This document shows, one piece after another, positions 46,522 through 58,829 of a stretch of DNA of 64,000 nt. Below the pieces are notes generated by a model. It was given only the letters and a program-made list of their open reading frames with translations, was not told the origin of the DNA and ran no database searches. The first letter of the stretch is position 1. Each line of letters begins with the position of its first letter. Location: the NCBI GenBank assembly GCA_032164295.1, contig JAJHTX010000002.1, forward strand, positions 682,001 through 746,000, given 5' to 3'. This DNA is from Inonotus obliquus. Lineage: Eukaryota; Basidiomycota; Agaricomycetes; Hymenochaetales; Hymenochaetaceae. The position numbers and the translations under genes were made by a program.

Positions 46522-47883
46522 ATGCCTGCAGAAAGGACTCCTCCACCTGAAATACTAATAACCTCGAGCCCGGTACAATCGGAACAGGTGCATCACTTAC
46601 CTGTTGGTCCACCTCCGACACCTAGACCACAGCTGTCGCCGCAATTATCGACGAATAGCCTTGAGTTGCACATACCGATACCCATCCCGACCCCTCCGAC
46701 CCCTTTGCCCATTGTCGTCGCATACCCACTGTCAGTGGGCCCAGTAACTCCGGCGTCGGAGCCGATTCCGCTGGAATATGTCCATTATTCTAATCGTGAT
46801 ACAATGCGAACGGATGACTCCGGGATTGATCTGGAGCCTGTACCTGCTCCCGTACTTCCTCAAAGACTGCGTCTAGGTCGGAGTGTCGACTCCGAAGAAA
46901 CCCTTCGTGAGATGCCTTCTCAGGAAAATGACTATGAGCTTGTTGATATGACCGACGAGGAGCGGTTGGATGCTCAGGTACGACTTGTCCGGATCCTAAG
47001 TTTCCACCGGAGCGGTCTTTGACTAATGAAAAATTCCCGATATAACGGACATTCTCAGACTGTATATCTCTTCCGAGCCCTAAACGTACCATTAAACGTA
47101 CACAAGCTCCGTGCGATGCACGCAAAAGGCAAACTTCCAGCGCCACTTCTGAAATTCAGATATGGAACATTTAAATCAAGACATACAAGCGCTTCAGGAA
47201 AGGAAAACGCGAATTTGACGAGCATATTGAAAACGTCCGGAACAAGATACAACCCGATTGATGATCCGAATGCGTACCCAGAGAGTCCCAAGGAAATGGA
47301 AACGGTTCAAGGCGAATCATGGTACCTCCCATCCGCTACCGCTCGCTTTATGACGAGGCAGAGATCTAGATTCAATGAAGAACAACAAGTTGAGCGAGAT
47401 GTACGGAACTGGGAGTCTCCGTATCCGTATCCGAGGGAGTTCCGACACGATGAACTACCTGCACCGCAACCCATCATACCCAATCAAGCGCTATTAGACC
47501 AATTCCCTCTCCCACCTCCATCTTTAACCTCCGTTATCAGTCAGCCGGACCCAACACTATACTCGGCGCCTTTACCTCCGACACCGTCTCCAGCGCCCAG
47601 TTCTTCTGGTCGTCCTTTGGGTTACATGTATGCGAAACCAATGCGTCGAACACCAAGTTGTAAATCTTGTGGTGGCTCACCTGCTAGTTCTGCTCCTAGC
47701 TCGCGTACGTTGACGCCTGCAGCTCCACCAGGACAAGGAATAGGCGCTTATTATGCGTATGATCTTCTGACACCATCGCCTGGAGCTCTTCCGTATTCCG
47801 GTTTGGGGTCCGGACGATCCGTTTCACCCATGTATCCTGCGTCTTTTGCTGCTACACCTGTTTCCCAGAGGCATTTCTCTTGA
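46522..47883 (+). CDS. proline/serine-rich protein, function unknown
   Basis: Not recognised. ATG 46522 starts MPAERTPPPEILITSSPVQS. The N-terminal third is a Pro-rich disordered stretch (IPIPIPTPPTPLPIVVAYPL), followed by an acidic region (MRTDDSGIDLEPVPAP and ENDYELVDMTDEERLDAQ). One 81-nt intron (46978-47058) keeps frame and joins to TVYLFRALNVPLNVHKLRAM. Exon 2 has basic and Pro-rich parts, a single CKSC motif (RRTPSCKSCGGSPASS) and a Tyr/Pro C-terminus ending in TAA-free sequence with TGA at 47881. No membrane segment is visible. About 426 aa. The length of open frame across a clean intron supports a real gene; the role is unknown. Confidence 0.75.
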
Positions 47884-48140
47884 GCATGTGTTGTTTTGGA
47901 TGGATTTGCGAATGTTCCGGTAGACTGTATGGTACTTATTATCGACTAATTTCGTTTCTTGATCTGTGTTTGTCGCAATCTGCCATCGTTCTTCGGTACG
48001 GATACTCTTATCTCGCCTAGACAATAATTTAGCACTCGGATTTCTTGTCGTATCATGTTCGTTATCTGTAATATAGTACCATTATGCAAGCCGTCTTGAA
48101 GCCACTCTGGATTCAAAACAAGATACGCGCAACATACATC

Positions 48141-49741
48141 TCAGACGTACATGTCTTCCCATTCATCGTCGTTCGAACCAATCGTTCTAGAAGGTGTTGT
48201 AGGTGGTCCCGAGTCAGTGGCAGTTCCATTTTGCTTCGTGGGCGCAACCGATGACGGATCGAGCCCTGATCGGACCTTAGGAGAGTTGTGGCCAGGGGCA
48301 TGTGTAATCGGTTTTCCGTTCGTTTGTTTGTGTTCCCTTTCCATGTCATCAAGAATGTCCCAAGCATCATCATCGTCCCAGTCTGATGCGGGCTTTGATG
48401 TAGTTTTGGATGCTTGTTGTGCACCGTTCGAAGTAGTAGGACCTGAAGCAGCCTTGGGAGCTGGATTATCATCGAATGCTTTGTCTTGTAACTCCGCCCA
48501 AAAAGTATCATCATTCTCGTTGAAAGTGAACTCATCACGCCCGGTGGATCCGCCCTTTGTCTTCATTGAGGTCGTGGCGGTTGTGTTCGATAAACTATCG
48601 CTCTCATGTCGCATCTCTTCCTCATGTCGTAATAAAGCGTCGAAATCAAACGGATCATCATCATCTTCCGCCATAGCCACATCATCGCCATTTCCTGACG
48701 CTGAACTCGGAGGACGCGTTATTGGTGGCTCGGGAGCAACAGAAGAAGCTCTTGAAGAGCTAGCCTGTTCTGAAGAAGCGTTGTTTTCTCGACGAGGTCC
48801 GAAGACGTCTTCTTCGTCTCGCCTACGCCGTTCTTCGTCTCCGCTTCCCTCGCCATTGTCCGAATGCATATCGATATCGTCATTGTCGGTGAATTTTTTA
48901 CCGTTTATGGTTCCATGAAACTCGTCTCGCCATCCAAGAAGCGCGGACTAGTGCGACGAGTGAGAAAGCTGAGACTATTAAGGTGAACAAAGAAACGTAC
49001 ATGCATGCGCTTGGAATGACACAGCTTCTCAATCCGGTTTACTGTATCGCTGAATTGAGTTTTTGGATACAGCTTATGGGTCCAGAACTGATACATTGAA
49101 CACAGTCGGTTGAGGTCCGCTAGCTAAAGCACAGCGCATGTCAGTAACATATCAGTTCCATAAGAGTGTATGTGTACCTCTTGTCCCTTTCCCTTCGGCT
49201 TGAAGCCTCTACACGCCTCTATGAGAGCCGAGAATCCCTCTTTACCTAAAAGCCTATCTTCATCCAGCTTTGGTAGTTTCCGTCGTTTGTTTTTTCCAGA
49301 TTCATCCGCGGCTTCAGATACGAATTTACCATCATACCCGTCGCGCGGAGGTGAACTAGATTGCACAGCATACTGAGGCTGAGAGCTCTGCGGGGCGTCT
49401 TTTTCTGCTCGGTTTTGGGCATCTCGCCGGAGCGCTGCAAGATCGAAGGGTTTTGAAGCTTTGGACGTTCTCCGATCCGAAGGTTCATCCAAGTCCTCGA
49501 AAAGTGCGTCGATATCGGGACGAGCTTGATTGGTTTGTGGAGGCGGCTGTCTTGTAGCTACTTCTTCTTCATCGTCCGACCCTCCCAGAAACAACGCCGA
49601 CTTCCGACGCTTAGTGGGTCGAAACACGCTGTCTTCGTCATCTTCATCATCGTGATGCGCGCCCGCATCCATTCGCGTTGAGGGAGGTGGCGGAGAGTTA
49701 GCTAGAGGCTCATCCCAGATATTATCGAGGGAGACAGACAT
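48141..49741 (-). CDS. CSM3: replication fork protection subunit Csm3/Swi3 (TIPIN)
   Basis: Partner of Tof1/Swi1 that stabilises paused replication forks and helps checkpoint signalling. The start at 49741 gives MSVSLDNIWDEPLANSPPPP, then acidic and basic linkers. The Swi3 domain runs from KLPKLDEDRLLGKEGFSALI through EACRGFKPKGKGQE. Across introns it continues with LADLNRLCSMYQFWTHKLYP and KTQFSDTVNRIEKLCHSKRM, and then LGWRDEF. The C-terminal 250 residues are acidic and disordered, with DDDPFDFDALLRHEEEMRHE, DEFTFNENDDTFWAELQDKA (an RPA-binding-like acidic helix) and SNDDEWEDMYV at the end (TGA 48141). Domain order fits fungal Csm3. Start at the conserved-looking MSVSLDN was chosen over the upstream ATG at 49978. 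Confidence 0.88.
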
Positions 49742-50083
49742 GCTGGTCGTCGCAGATATTACGGTGTGATCGGTTGAGAGAGCGAGAACAACGACGCGAT
49801 GCAGGCAGTTTGGAGGCACGGCGGAAACGCGACGTGACGAGACGCGTTGGATACGTGATCCGGGTATTTTCCGGCCCGCGGCCCACTTTATTTTTCTAGA
49901 AGAGAAAAACCGAAGGTCCGAATCGCTTGGCCCTGAACACTCAGGTTCAGTATAAAACAGAGCGCTGTGGGTCATCATCCCACGAACTCAAGCATATCCG
50001 CATCAGGTTGAACTCTAAGCACCCCAGATAGAAGTACTCAATAGTAGTTCCAAGAAAGTTACCACTCTGGCACTCTTGACCCT
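49742..50083. promoter_or_regulatory. divergent promoter region (Csm3 / N-terminal methyltransferase)
   Basis: 342 bp between two divergent starts. A TATAAAA word at 49953-49959 lies 125 bp upstream of the + strand start. Confidence 0.5.
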
Positions 50084-51176
50084 ATGGATGCCCAGTTGCC
50101 CAATGTCAACGATGGGATTGACTACTGGAACACACAACCAGCAACGCTAGATGGAGTCCTAGGTGAGCAAACCCGCCACCTTTATTAAATATTAACAAGC
50201 TTGTGACAGAACTGTTCTCCAGGTGGTCTTGGATCCTGCGTGAGTTTACTTGCGCGTTCAGTTCGCGTGCCCCGCTAAGTAGACAAGATCGATTATTCAG
50301 AGCCTTCCGCGTGTTGACGCGCTTTCTTCTCGACAACTCATCCTCGGCCTGTTTCCGGAGCTATCGGTTGTACCCTCTGGCATACGTCCACTCAAGGCTC
50401 GACCTTTGACGCGTCGTACACGCGCTCTCGATGTTGGAGCCGGAATTGGTCGGGTCACATCCACCGTTCTGCTGCATATGGTCTCAGATGTCGTTCTCGT
50501 CGAACCCACTGGTCATTTTGTGCAAGAAGCGCTTCGTAATGTGTCAGAGGCATCAAGACGAGACAAATATGCGGGTGAATGGAAAGGTGTGGCTCAATCT
50601 AAGAAGAGCGTTACTATTGTGCAACGCACCTTGCAAGATTTCGATCCACGACTTCCACTCGACTCGGGAGATAACTCGGCCGTACTCGGCCGAATAGGGT
50701 ATATTCCATCCAAAGAAGAGCTCATCGATGAGTCTGGTTACGACATTATTTGGTGTCAATGGTGCCTTGGACATTTGTCGGATGACCAGCTGGCGAGTTT
50801 TTTGAGACGTTGTAAAGATGCTCTACGCTCCAAAGCAAAGGGTACGGGTGAACTGGAAGGTCTCATCTTCGTAAAGGAATCCACTTGCACGGAGAAACAG
50901 TCTGGTGTTCCGAGAGTTGTGTTTGATTCTGACGACAGCACCTTGTTGAGGTGTGGCACTCTCTATCTCTGTTTCATATCAAGTATAATTCTGACCCTCA
51001 CGATGTATAGGAGTGACCTTGCATGGAAGAAGGTTTTCGTCGATGCTGGTCTACGGATTGTAAAGGAAGGACTACAGAAGGGCTTCCCAGAAGGACTGTA
51101 CCCTGTGAAAACGTGCGTATCTGCTTCTTTCGCCTGTGTTCGTCTCTAAAGTCCGGTCAGATATGCACTACGATAA
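50084..51176 (+). CDS. TAE1: alpha-N-terminal protein methyltransferase (NTMT1/Tae1)
   Basis: Methylates the alpha-amino group of proteins starting (M)XPK, such as ribosomal proteins and histone-associated factors. ATG 50084 gives MDAQLPNVNDGIDYWNTQPA and TLDGVLG. Two short introns then give GLGS and SLPRVDALSSRQLILGLFPE. The SAM-binding motif is RRTRALDVGAGIGRVTSTVL. Motif II and later parts are VVLVEPTGHFVQEALRNVSE, GYDIIWCQWCLGHLSDDQLA and GLIFVKESTC. After further introns the end is WKKVFVDAGLRIVKEGLQKG, FPEGLYPVKT and YALR with TAA 51174. A Y-W-x3-P-A-x-D-G-V-L-G start and YALR end are typical. Intact and about normal length, allowing for fungal inserts. Confidence 0.92.
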
Positions 51177-52544
51177 CGGGCCTCGTTTAAGCAGGCTCGG
51201 GGTGTAACAACCAGCTTGAACTGGCTTCCTATGTGATAGCGTCTTAGAAATTTGATTCACAGCCTGATATACTTATTCTGTTCTGCTGAAACACAGAATA
51301 GATTGTCTGGCAATTTATGACACTACTCGAGATGGTCGCGTTTGCTTCCTCAACGATCTGTGGCGGACACGGTCTACTCTTTGGCTACCGGAATGGGTAC
51401 TAAACTTTGCACCGGATACATTGTTATGGCATAAATATTACAGGGTCGCTACTTCGTCACCTTATATCACGATATCTTCGTCCCTACATTCACTCCCTAC
51501 ACCCATCTCTCTCCTATTCTCCATGCGCTGCTCTATGGCCTTCAGGACTTTTGCATCCCTACCACCGGCCTATGACCGGATCATCTGACGATTCTCACGC
51601 ATGCGCATGAGGAATCCGATCCCTGGATACTTTTCGCTCTCGCTTTTGTTGTCTTCTCTCGCTCCGCATTCTCGAACCGCAAAACGCATAAGCTGTGCTG
51701 TCCTTTTCGAAGGGCCATCGACTTTCTCCCTTCCCCTTTTGCTGTCTCATGGCCGAGGTCACCGGAGTCGATGCCAGTCTATCAAAGAATCCTGATGCTC
51801 GCCGGGAGTTGATATTCTTGAAGATTTCGAGTCTACAAGGTTTCAGAATCCCATATGCGTTGAGACTTTACATCCAGGGTGTCGACTTTCATTTGGATGA
51901 ATGGCGGTGCGTCTGTGGTCGGCCTTTGACTGAATGAAAACATGCAAACTCCGTTCCCGCACAGGTTTACCGCACCGAACGACAGACATCCAATACGCCC
52001 TGTGTCACGCTGTTGGACCGGCTATGCGGTGCATCATCGCTCTTGTTGGTGTGCTGCCTATTCTCGGTGGATATTGCGCCATTGCGGTTGAATTGTGATT
52101 GTGATGAGTAACTACTACTCGGTTGGTGAGCATTGAACAACTGAATGACTTCGCGCGATACGTTTGGCGTTTCCCAATGTCACTGGAACTCAAAGCAGTT
52201 ACTCGAAGCTATCAACTATAGTCCGATTCACGAATGGCTTTTCGAATGCGGGATCCCCTTCACGGGTGTCGACTTGGACTTGGCGCACCGAATTCGACAC
52301 TGAGCTTTGACTTCTTTGCCTCCCCCCGGACACAATAATACTGACACGTTTGATAAGACCACGCATTAGGCGTCTACACGTGTGAAGCATGCTAATTGGG
52401 CGAGACTCCTTCTTTAGTTGGTAGGTCGAAACAGACGCTCGCGGTTTTCGATCCGACTCACCGCATTTTTATAACGGATACGCACTCCTAATCTACGAGA
52501 GTAAGTAAGAAAGCACTGCCTTCGCCAGATAGCTTCCAGAACAA

Positions 52545-52690
52545 GCACTAGGTCAAGAACATCGAACGCAGATTTGGGCTATGATATTGGGTATTGTGGA
52601 GCGATTTCGGGTTGAAAGATTGGTTCCAGGCCCTTCGGAATCATGCAAGAGACGACCTGAAACGGTGGCACTACGCTGTAGAGATCACTC
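52545..52690 (+). pseudogene. possible P450 C-terminal relic
   Basis: The + frame reads RTQIWAMILGIVERFRVERL followed by VPGP, like the last helix and beta strand after the heme loop in fungal P450s. The CxG heme loop is not recognisable upstream. This is a weak case. Confidence 0.25.
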
Positions 52691-53179
52691 ATGGACTCAA
52701 AAAAACCTCCGTCAGGTTAGCATACGACTAATCTTTCAAGGGTGATCATCCTGCCCGTAACGTGTGCGTCTTGCAGCGTTAATGATTATACCAGATTATA
52801 TTACGTCTAATCATGTCTCGACAAGATTCCTATCCAAGGAAGAATTGGCAATCTCTCACGTCGCCAGTCATCCACTAGTTCTTCAATCTTATCATCAACC
52901 AAATTCGGCGGTATGCTGTACGATAAGATGGGCACAACCCTTTTAGCGATGTCAACTTTTTGATCAATCCATCTCTGAGGCTATGGCCTGCCGCCCGTTC
53001 AAGTTGATTCTTCGGTCGCAATTTATCAAACCTTCTGTACTTCCGGAGCGGGGAAGAGTGTGGGCATCGGTGGGTTTGAGTGGCCAAATGTCTGAAGAAA
53101 AAAAATTACAAAAAATCTCACATTCCTTTCACTTATTCGACAATCTATCGGAAAAAGCAATTCTCACTTTCCAAACCGT

Positions 53180-53186
53180 TATAAAT
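53180..53186 (+). promoter_or_regulatory. TATA box of the Zn2Cys6 gene
   Basis: TATAAAT 55 bp upstream of ATG 53241. Confidence 0.55.
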
Positions 53187-53240
53187 GGCCCTAGGACCCC
53201 TCAACTTACCCACTCATTCACTGTCAAACTCTCTGTCCGT

Positions 53241-54187
53241 ATGTCGGAATCCCCTTCAGCCAATACTGCTACCAAATCCCAAAATCCTTCCACTCGAAGG
53301 ATGCGGAATATGAATAACTGCTTTACTTGTGCAATGCGGCACATAAAGGTGACCTCACATAACATTGTTGTGTCCACCGCTCACTTACTAATTGTCATTT
53401 CAGTGCAAACTCGTCAGTCCGGTTCTGTGCGAGAATTGTCAGAAAGCGGGGTTGGACCAGTGCATTGGCCATGTCCCGTGGCGAAGTATCAGAGCCGGAT
53501 TCAATCCCGTGAGCGCACCATTGAATATGTTATTCCTCTAAGTCGCACTCATCCTTGGGGCAGAGTTTTCCAGTGGGCCAGCCGGCTTGGAGGATGTACG
53601 ATGCACAAGCCAACAACTTCCAGATCCGCAGCAACCATATTGATTCCTCCTCTCAACAAGTTCACTCGTAAGACTTCTGATCTGATGACTTCACCGCCTC
53701 CAAAAAAGTAATGTGCCTTCGACAGTTATTATAATGCGAATTCAGTGCCTTTGATTCCGCACAGCACAAGCGGTATCCCACATCATTATACCTACCCGTT
53801 CATAGGCGAGATAACGCCGCAGGCAAGCTATAATCCGATGGTGTCTCCACATAATCGTTCAATTGACCAGATTGAACACAACGTCGGGCAGTGCGTCATT
53901 CCTTCTTTTATCCCATATCGCATACGTACTGACGTGGATATAATACCAGAAACGCACCGCAGCAGATCATACCACAGCCATTGCAGTACGTGCACACAAC
54001 AAATCCGTCTTCCCAGTCTATCCCTGCCGACCCAGTGCATCAGCTACAGTTCTATCAGACATCATTTCTCGAAAATGCTCCAGTTGAGGCTTTCGATAAT
54101 AATTACAGTGGCTGCATTGGCGGCCAGGAATTCCCAATAGCAGGCCCTGAGCTGAGCCCCAACAGTTCAATACCCCGTTCCACGTAG
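53241..54187 (+). CDS. small Zn2Cys6 binuclear-cluster protein
   Basis: A GAL4-type zinc-cluster DNA-binding protein. Five exons (53241-53348, 53404-53508, 53564-53667, 53726-53890, 53950-54187) have GT-AG borders and sum to 720 nt, giving 239 aa without a stop. The cluster reads CFTCAMRHIK then, across intron 1, CKLVSPVLCENCQKAGLDQC. The spacing CX2CX6CX7CX2CX7C is exactly that of the class, with a basic stretch before it (STRRMRNMNN). The usual second basic residue block (RxRKxK) is reduced to MRHIK. Downstream are Gln/Ser/Asn-rich parts and an acidic C-terminus (FLENAPVEAFDNNYSG), a plausible activation region. No fungal_trans middle homology region is present, so the protein is much shorter than most family members. 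It sits just outside the repeat zone. Confidence 0.82.
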
Positions 54188-54569
54188 CCTTCTGTTGAAA
54201 CGGGAAACTGGTTACAATAGAAACAATCATACTCATGAGGAATATGGATGACATGGACCTGGTAGCTTTCCCTTGTTTTCTATTTTTTGCTTGCTATTTA
54301 TCTCCTTGTCTTCCCTTCTTTCTCCGTGATTGGACATGTATTGCTCTGTATGTACGTACATATGTATGTACTTCCACTCGACCTCCAAATTGGGCCAGCT
54401 AGTTGGTCTATGCTTATCAATCACAATATACTAGCAGCCGCATATAACTGCACTGCAAAATTCAGGCCTGGAATCGCGCCCACGGGGAAGAGAATCTGTT
54501 CTGTGTCAATCTCGAACTCCGACACAATTCTGAGTTCACCAAGTTCGACGGATAAAGCGGGGAAATTCC

Positions 54570-55150
54570 CTCCAACTCCGACTCAATCCAGCAACAGCTC
54601 CCGACTTCTGAGACCGGAAAACGGCCACATCACTGCCACATGGCTGATTCTTGTGGTCCTAATGGCGCACCATAACCAAACTGCGAGTGTTCGGACGAGA
54701 CAAGCTAAACAACCATTCTTGATTTTCTTTTCAAAAATGGGTGCGGCTATGGCAAGGGTAGGCGATAACGGTTGCTTTGGGACCAGATTCAGACTGCATA
54801 GCATAAGCTAGCGACAGACCGCTGCTGAAAAGCAAACGAAAAGCCATCTACGTTAGGAAAAGGTGGTAAAAACACGTCTCCTCTCGCTCATCCCAGTTGA
54901 TCCAAATGGGAATCTTGCAGTCCTACGCTTATGTTATGGCACCCGGACTAGTAGAACGGTGACCTTTGTGATAAGGCCTGACAACAAAGAACACGGAAGA
55001 TGAATGATTTTGAACACGTCGTGTCACATTCAAGTCACAGTCACGGGATCCACGTTGGGCTCATGGAAACGCCCTTTTTTTGTTTTCTACTTCACTGTCT
55101 GCAATCTCCTTGTCCCGAGACTCTTGCCACGATATTAGGATTTCATTCCG
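54570..55150 (+). repeat. repeat module D, copy 1
   Basis: Diverged direct repeat of 59870-60510. Shared blocks in order are CTCAATCCAGCAA-like, the CGGTCTGAGACCGG-like core (ACTTCTGAGACCGGAAAACG here), GGGACCAGATTCAGACT, GTCGTGTCACATTCA-like and CTTGCCACGATA-like (TTACGATACTTGCC in copy 2). No ORF is kept in both copies. Confidence 0.7.
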
Positions 55151-55619
55151 CTCTACTCCCTCGTTGTACGACGTGGCCTATAGAGACGTATCACTATGAG
55201 ACAAGAGCTGATGGTCGATTTTCCTGGCGGGGGCCTGTCCTGAGTCCTGACTGAGGAAAAACTGTTGCCGCTGCAGATCGCAAGACTTGATTGTGGCTCA
55301 ACGCGTCTCTTTCACGCCTCTGTATGTCGCTATCCTGATCATAAATGACCTTCTACTCATGCGGATAACGGTAAATCTGGTATAAGGATGAGAGTGCTGA
55401 AGGACCGCGGAAAATCTTTCCTATTTGGATTCAGGCCGGAAGACGAGAAGAGACGATTTATAACCTATCGGATTCGACTGCTTTTCCGCACAGTGGACGT
55501 CTCACTGGCTCTTCAGCTAACTACTAGTATCCGGTCTGAATCTCGCCTCGAACCAACCGCGTCAATCTCTTCAGGGAATCTTTCATGTCTTATTCGCACG
55601 CCCTTGGTTGTATCTGCTG
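55151..55619. other. stretch between repeat modules, no gene
   Basis: No family or gene was recognised. Short + strand ORFs only. Confidence 0.4.
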
Positions 55620-56940
55620 CTATGCACCACTAGGACCACAAGAATCGGCCATCCGGAGGTGATGCGGCCGTTATTCGGTCTCAGACTGGATGCTCGTCGG
55701 GGTGCTCTTGCTGGATTGAGTCGGAGTTTCAACCCGACCTTATGAAGTATAGAGTCTGGCATACTTTTCCGTCCTGCCCTTCAGCAACTTGCTCTTCATC
55801 TGCGGTCGTCTATCACTCGCGAACAATCCCATTTAAACTCATCGTATCCCTATGAATGCCCTTCTTTCATCCATCTCACGTGGGCTGACAAAGCTCGTTC
55901 ATGCCTGAACCCAGTCTCTACGTCGCATCAATACTCCAAATCCATCAATGGTAGCGGAATCCTGTTTTTCTCTACAGTATATACTTCGTTTCTTTAATGT
56001 ATCAACCTCTGACGTGCCAGCCTAGTGCCGTTCCTCTCGAGACCAGAGACGTGATGCACCTCATATTGCACACACTCTGCCGCGTCGGTCCTGCACAATG
56101 CATCTCCCATATCGTTGCCCAGTGACTTCCTCGAAGGCATATACTACCCAAGATACCGACACCGCGGATCCGGGCATGTGTTTGGAGGAGTTTGGACAGC
56201 GATAGCGTGTGTAGGTGGATGAGCTCGGTGCCTGATGGCATTAGGGCAAACAACACCTGCACGTAAATCCTATGTAGTTGATCCCATCATGAAGGTACGT
56301 GGGTTCATGCCCGGGTCCCCTCTCGCCACTACGTCTTTCCTTCCGATTCGCGTGTCCGCCCAGACCGCCTGTCAGCCGCATCCATCCATTTTCGCACACA
56401 AATTCCACGCTCGTCCACAGCTCATCCGAAAGCTTGAATCAATATCTATATTCTATCTATCGTTGGCTTGTGTTCATCCATGTGATGATTCCGAAGCGGA
56501 ATGCCACACCCACACGTATGTTCACCACTACTTCCTCCGTAATCCAGTACGGCTGATCATCAAAGTCATCCTAGGCATGCCTTCCCTTTGCGATCATGAT
56601 ATCATCCATGCCATTCATCACTTGGCCAGGGTGGGCGCAACTGGGTTCATGTGAGTACTTTGTTCACGCGCGCAGCTGGAGCAGCTAATGTACTTGTATA
56701 TATAGAAACGTTCACATTGACAGGAGATCGTACGCAAACAAACAATTTAGGACTACCACCTGGTTGAGAAGGCAATCGTGTCGAGATCGATAATTCATTG
56801 CGCTCGACAGCGCTGCGGACGGGCCGGTTGGCTAAATAGAAATGTTGGAAGGAAAAGGGTAAGAGGGCGAGGGGGGAATAATGTCTCAGGGTGGCATGCG
56901 CAGAGAACACGACGAAAGAAAAAGGCTGTAAAAGGATGTT
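55620..56940 (+). repeat. repeat unit A (gene-like)
   Basis: Near-copy of 62230-63480 and, inverted, of 58830-59890. It begins with an inverted module-D start (about 55620-55715), then a promoter-like block with TATAGAG at 55748. Next come a segment with several short frames, the well-kept part 56010-56290, a GTACGT splice-donor-like site at 56294, and a 3' part ending with GTGAGT at 56652. No single reading frame spans the unit: stops occur in all frames. An 86-codon ORF on the opposite strand (56002-56262) is open in all three copies. Product unknown; it looks like a duplicated and decaying multi-exon gene. Confidence 0.7.
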
Positions 56941-57404
56941 ATATCATACTCCAATCTGTCTCTTAATGCATTTCGATCGTGCTTTCCCTAAGTAAATAAT
57001 TACAAGATGACTGAAACCTTTATCCTGAACCAAGCTGAGGAACTTGCAGATCGCGTGATTTAGACGAGACCCGCGCAAATTCGCAGTTGCAGTTCAGTTC
57101 ATCTTCTTCGAGTCAACCGACTCGGCGCCTTTCATGTTTCGTGTATTCTGATGGCTGCACTCATCGACATTTGACTTGCTTGAGAGCATATACATACACG
57201 TGAACTGACCTCAGCCGAGTCGTTATCTGTTTCGCTCAAGTTCCATCGTCGGCTTCTCTGCTCAAGTAATGTCTGACGAACGATAAAACACTCCTCACGA
57301 GCTGTTTCACGCGCGATACATTCCGATCGTTATGCTGCACAATCGTCCCAGCATGAATCTAAATCGGGGGTGTGATGCGTCCGTTTGACCAATGAGAAGT
57401 AACC
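56941..57404. other. spacer in repeat zone
   Basis: No gene or repeat recognised. Confidence 0.4.
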
Positions 57405-57540
57405 AGCCCAGCCAACTGTCAGCCCTCTCTCGCATTGGATCGGAGTTCCAGGCCAGACCAGGACGATATAAATCCTGGTCTCCTTGTTCGAATCAGCAAC
57501 CTGCTCTTCTACTGCAATCTTCTTCTACTCCCTGGAGAAT
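57405..57540 (+). repeat. promoter-like block, extra copy
   Basis: Matches the 5' block of units A and C (CAACTGTCAGCCC, GTCGGAGTT-like, then TATAAAT at 57467-57473 and CAGCAACCTGCTCTTC). What follows does not continue into the conserved unit. Confidence 0.6.
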
Positions 57541-58829
57541 TTCACTTGCCAAGTTGCTATGAGCCTTGACAATACCTGACGACTACCATCATCCATTTCG
57601 CGATTCACCCCCAGTCCTTCAATCCCGATCAACAACTCGCATATCTTCGCATTCTAAGCATTCGCCTGGCTGACCCGTGCACCTCACCAGTCAGTGAGGT
57701 CGGTGATTCTCTCATGCATCTGCCCTATCTGCCACTGAGATACCGGCCAGGTCCCACTTCACGTGGTCATCTCTGAAGCAACGTAGTCATCGTCTTTACC
57801 CTCTTCGCGACCAAAATCTTGAAGCTGGTCTACTGTTGATGCCACCAGAAAGCCAAATCCAGACCGCGCGATTATCAATGGCATTGCAGCTGTGGGAGAA
57901 TATGGCACTCTCATTGTATGTAGTTTCAGCGCCGCACGTTTCTGGAGCTGATTTTCAATGTTCATACAGATACATCGTCACGCACGGTCAGGTTCTTGTA
58001 TCGACGTTGGCACCCCCGTCCATTGCGCGGCGGCTTGGTGCAACCGAGTAACCAGGGTGATGATTGTATCATGAGAGCCAGTGCAGATATACTTCCATAA
58101 TGTGGCTAGGTCGATGGAGTCATCGGACAGTCCGACCTGCCGGTCAAATCGGACCACGGAAGTAGCACTGTCAGCCCTAGTTGAGATTGAGACCGGTTTT
58201 GGCCCGACTCTCTTGCTGGGACTGAGGGCGCCTATGTGCGCTCGGCAAGACTCTTTCAGTTGATCTCTGCAGCCGTGGTGGAAGGATGTCGGAGACTCAA
58301 TTTATGAGAAGGGAAGCAGCTGTTATAACTTTCGTCTCGGGCAATAAGACCAGAGCTACCTGGAAAGCTTCGTTCGTTAATTTCTGATATACGGTGATGG
58401 AACACGTCTGTATAGTTCGGTATAGAATCGGGGACATTGCGACAAGGGTCGAGAAATAGATCGCTTTCACGAATTGCGCTGTATGTGGCGGTGTGGAAAG
58501 TGAAAGGTCTCGCCAAGTAATAGATCCATTCGTCCACTCAGCTTTACAACAGGCACAGTACTTTATCTTGTTATAATAAGCACGATCACTGCATTATGTA
58601 AACATAATATCCTTCAGCATTCAAAGTCTAATCATCAATTATTGACAGATCTAGAGCGACTCCCTTATCCATATGCATACCGGGATGTCACAATTATTCT
58701 TTTCTTTCGGCGTGTCCCCTGCATGCTAACTCTTAGACGGGATTACCCTCCCCTTCCTCCTTTTCCTCCCCTTCTTCCCCTTTCCTCCTCCCTCCCTTCC
58801 ACATGTCCGAACCGGCTCCGGTATCCGTG
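57541..58829. other. repeat-zone sequence without a supported gene
   Basis: Contains a minus ORF at 57759-57965 with coding-like composition (LIIARSGFGFLVASTVDQLQ) that I cannot place, and a CT-rich run near 58746-58805. No gene model was possible. Confidence 0.4.

Larger units (their letters stand above)
51177..53240. other. 2.1-kb gene-poor stretch with possible gene relics
   Basis: Fragments with coding character occur but in changing frames. One runs from about 51440 to 51790 (YHDIFVPTFTPYTHLSPILH, then DPWILFALAFVVFSRSAF), another from 51750 to 51910. Neither forms a gene model or matches a family I recognise. A possible P450 tail is listed separately. TATAAAT at 53180-53186 belongs to the next gene. 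Confidence 0.4.

Noticed and set aside
48151..48918. 255-aa plus-strand ORF
   Set aside because: Antisense shadow of the acidic C-terminal exon of Csm3; Ser-rich composition is explained by that.
51430..51940. Possible unknown gene with a hydrophobic segment
   Set aside because: Frame changes and stops; no start, stop and splice combination gave a continuous protein.
57759..57965. Minus ORF resembling the end of a dehydrogenase
   Set aside because: Composition is coding-like but too short and without upstream domains; no family could be assigned.
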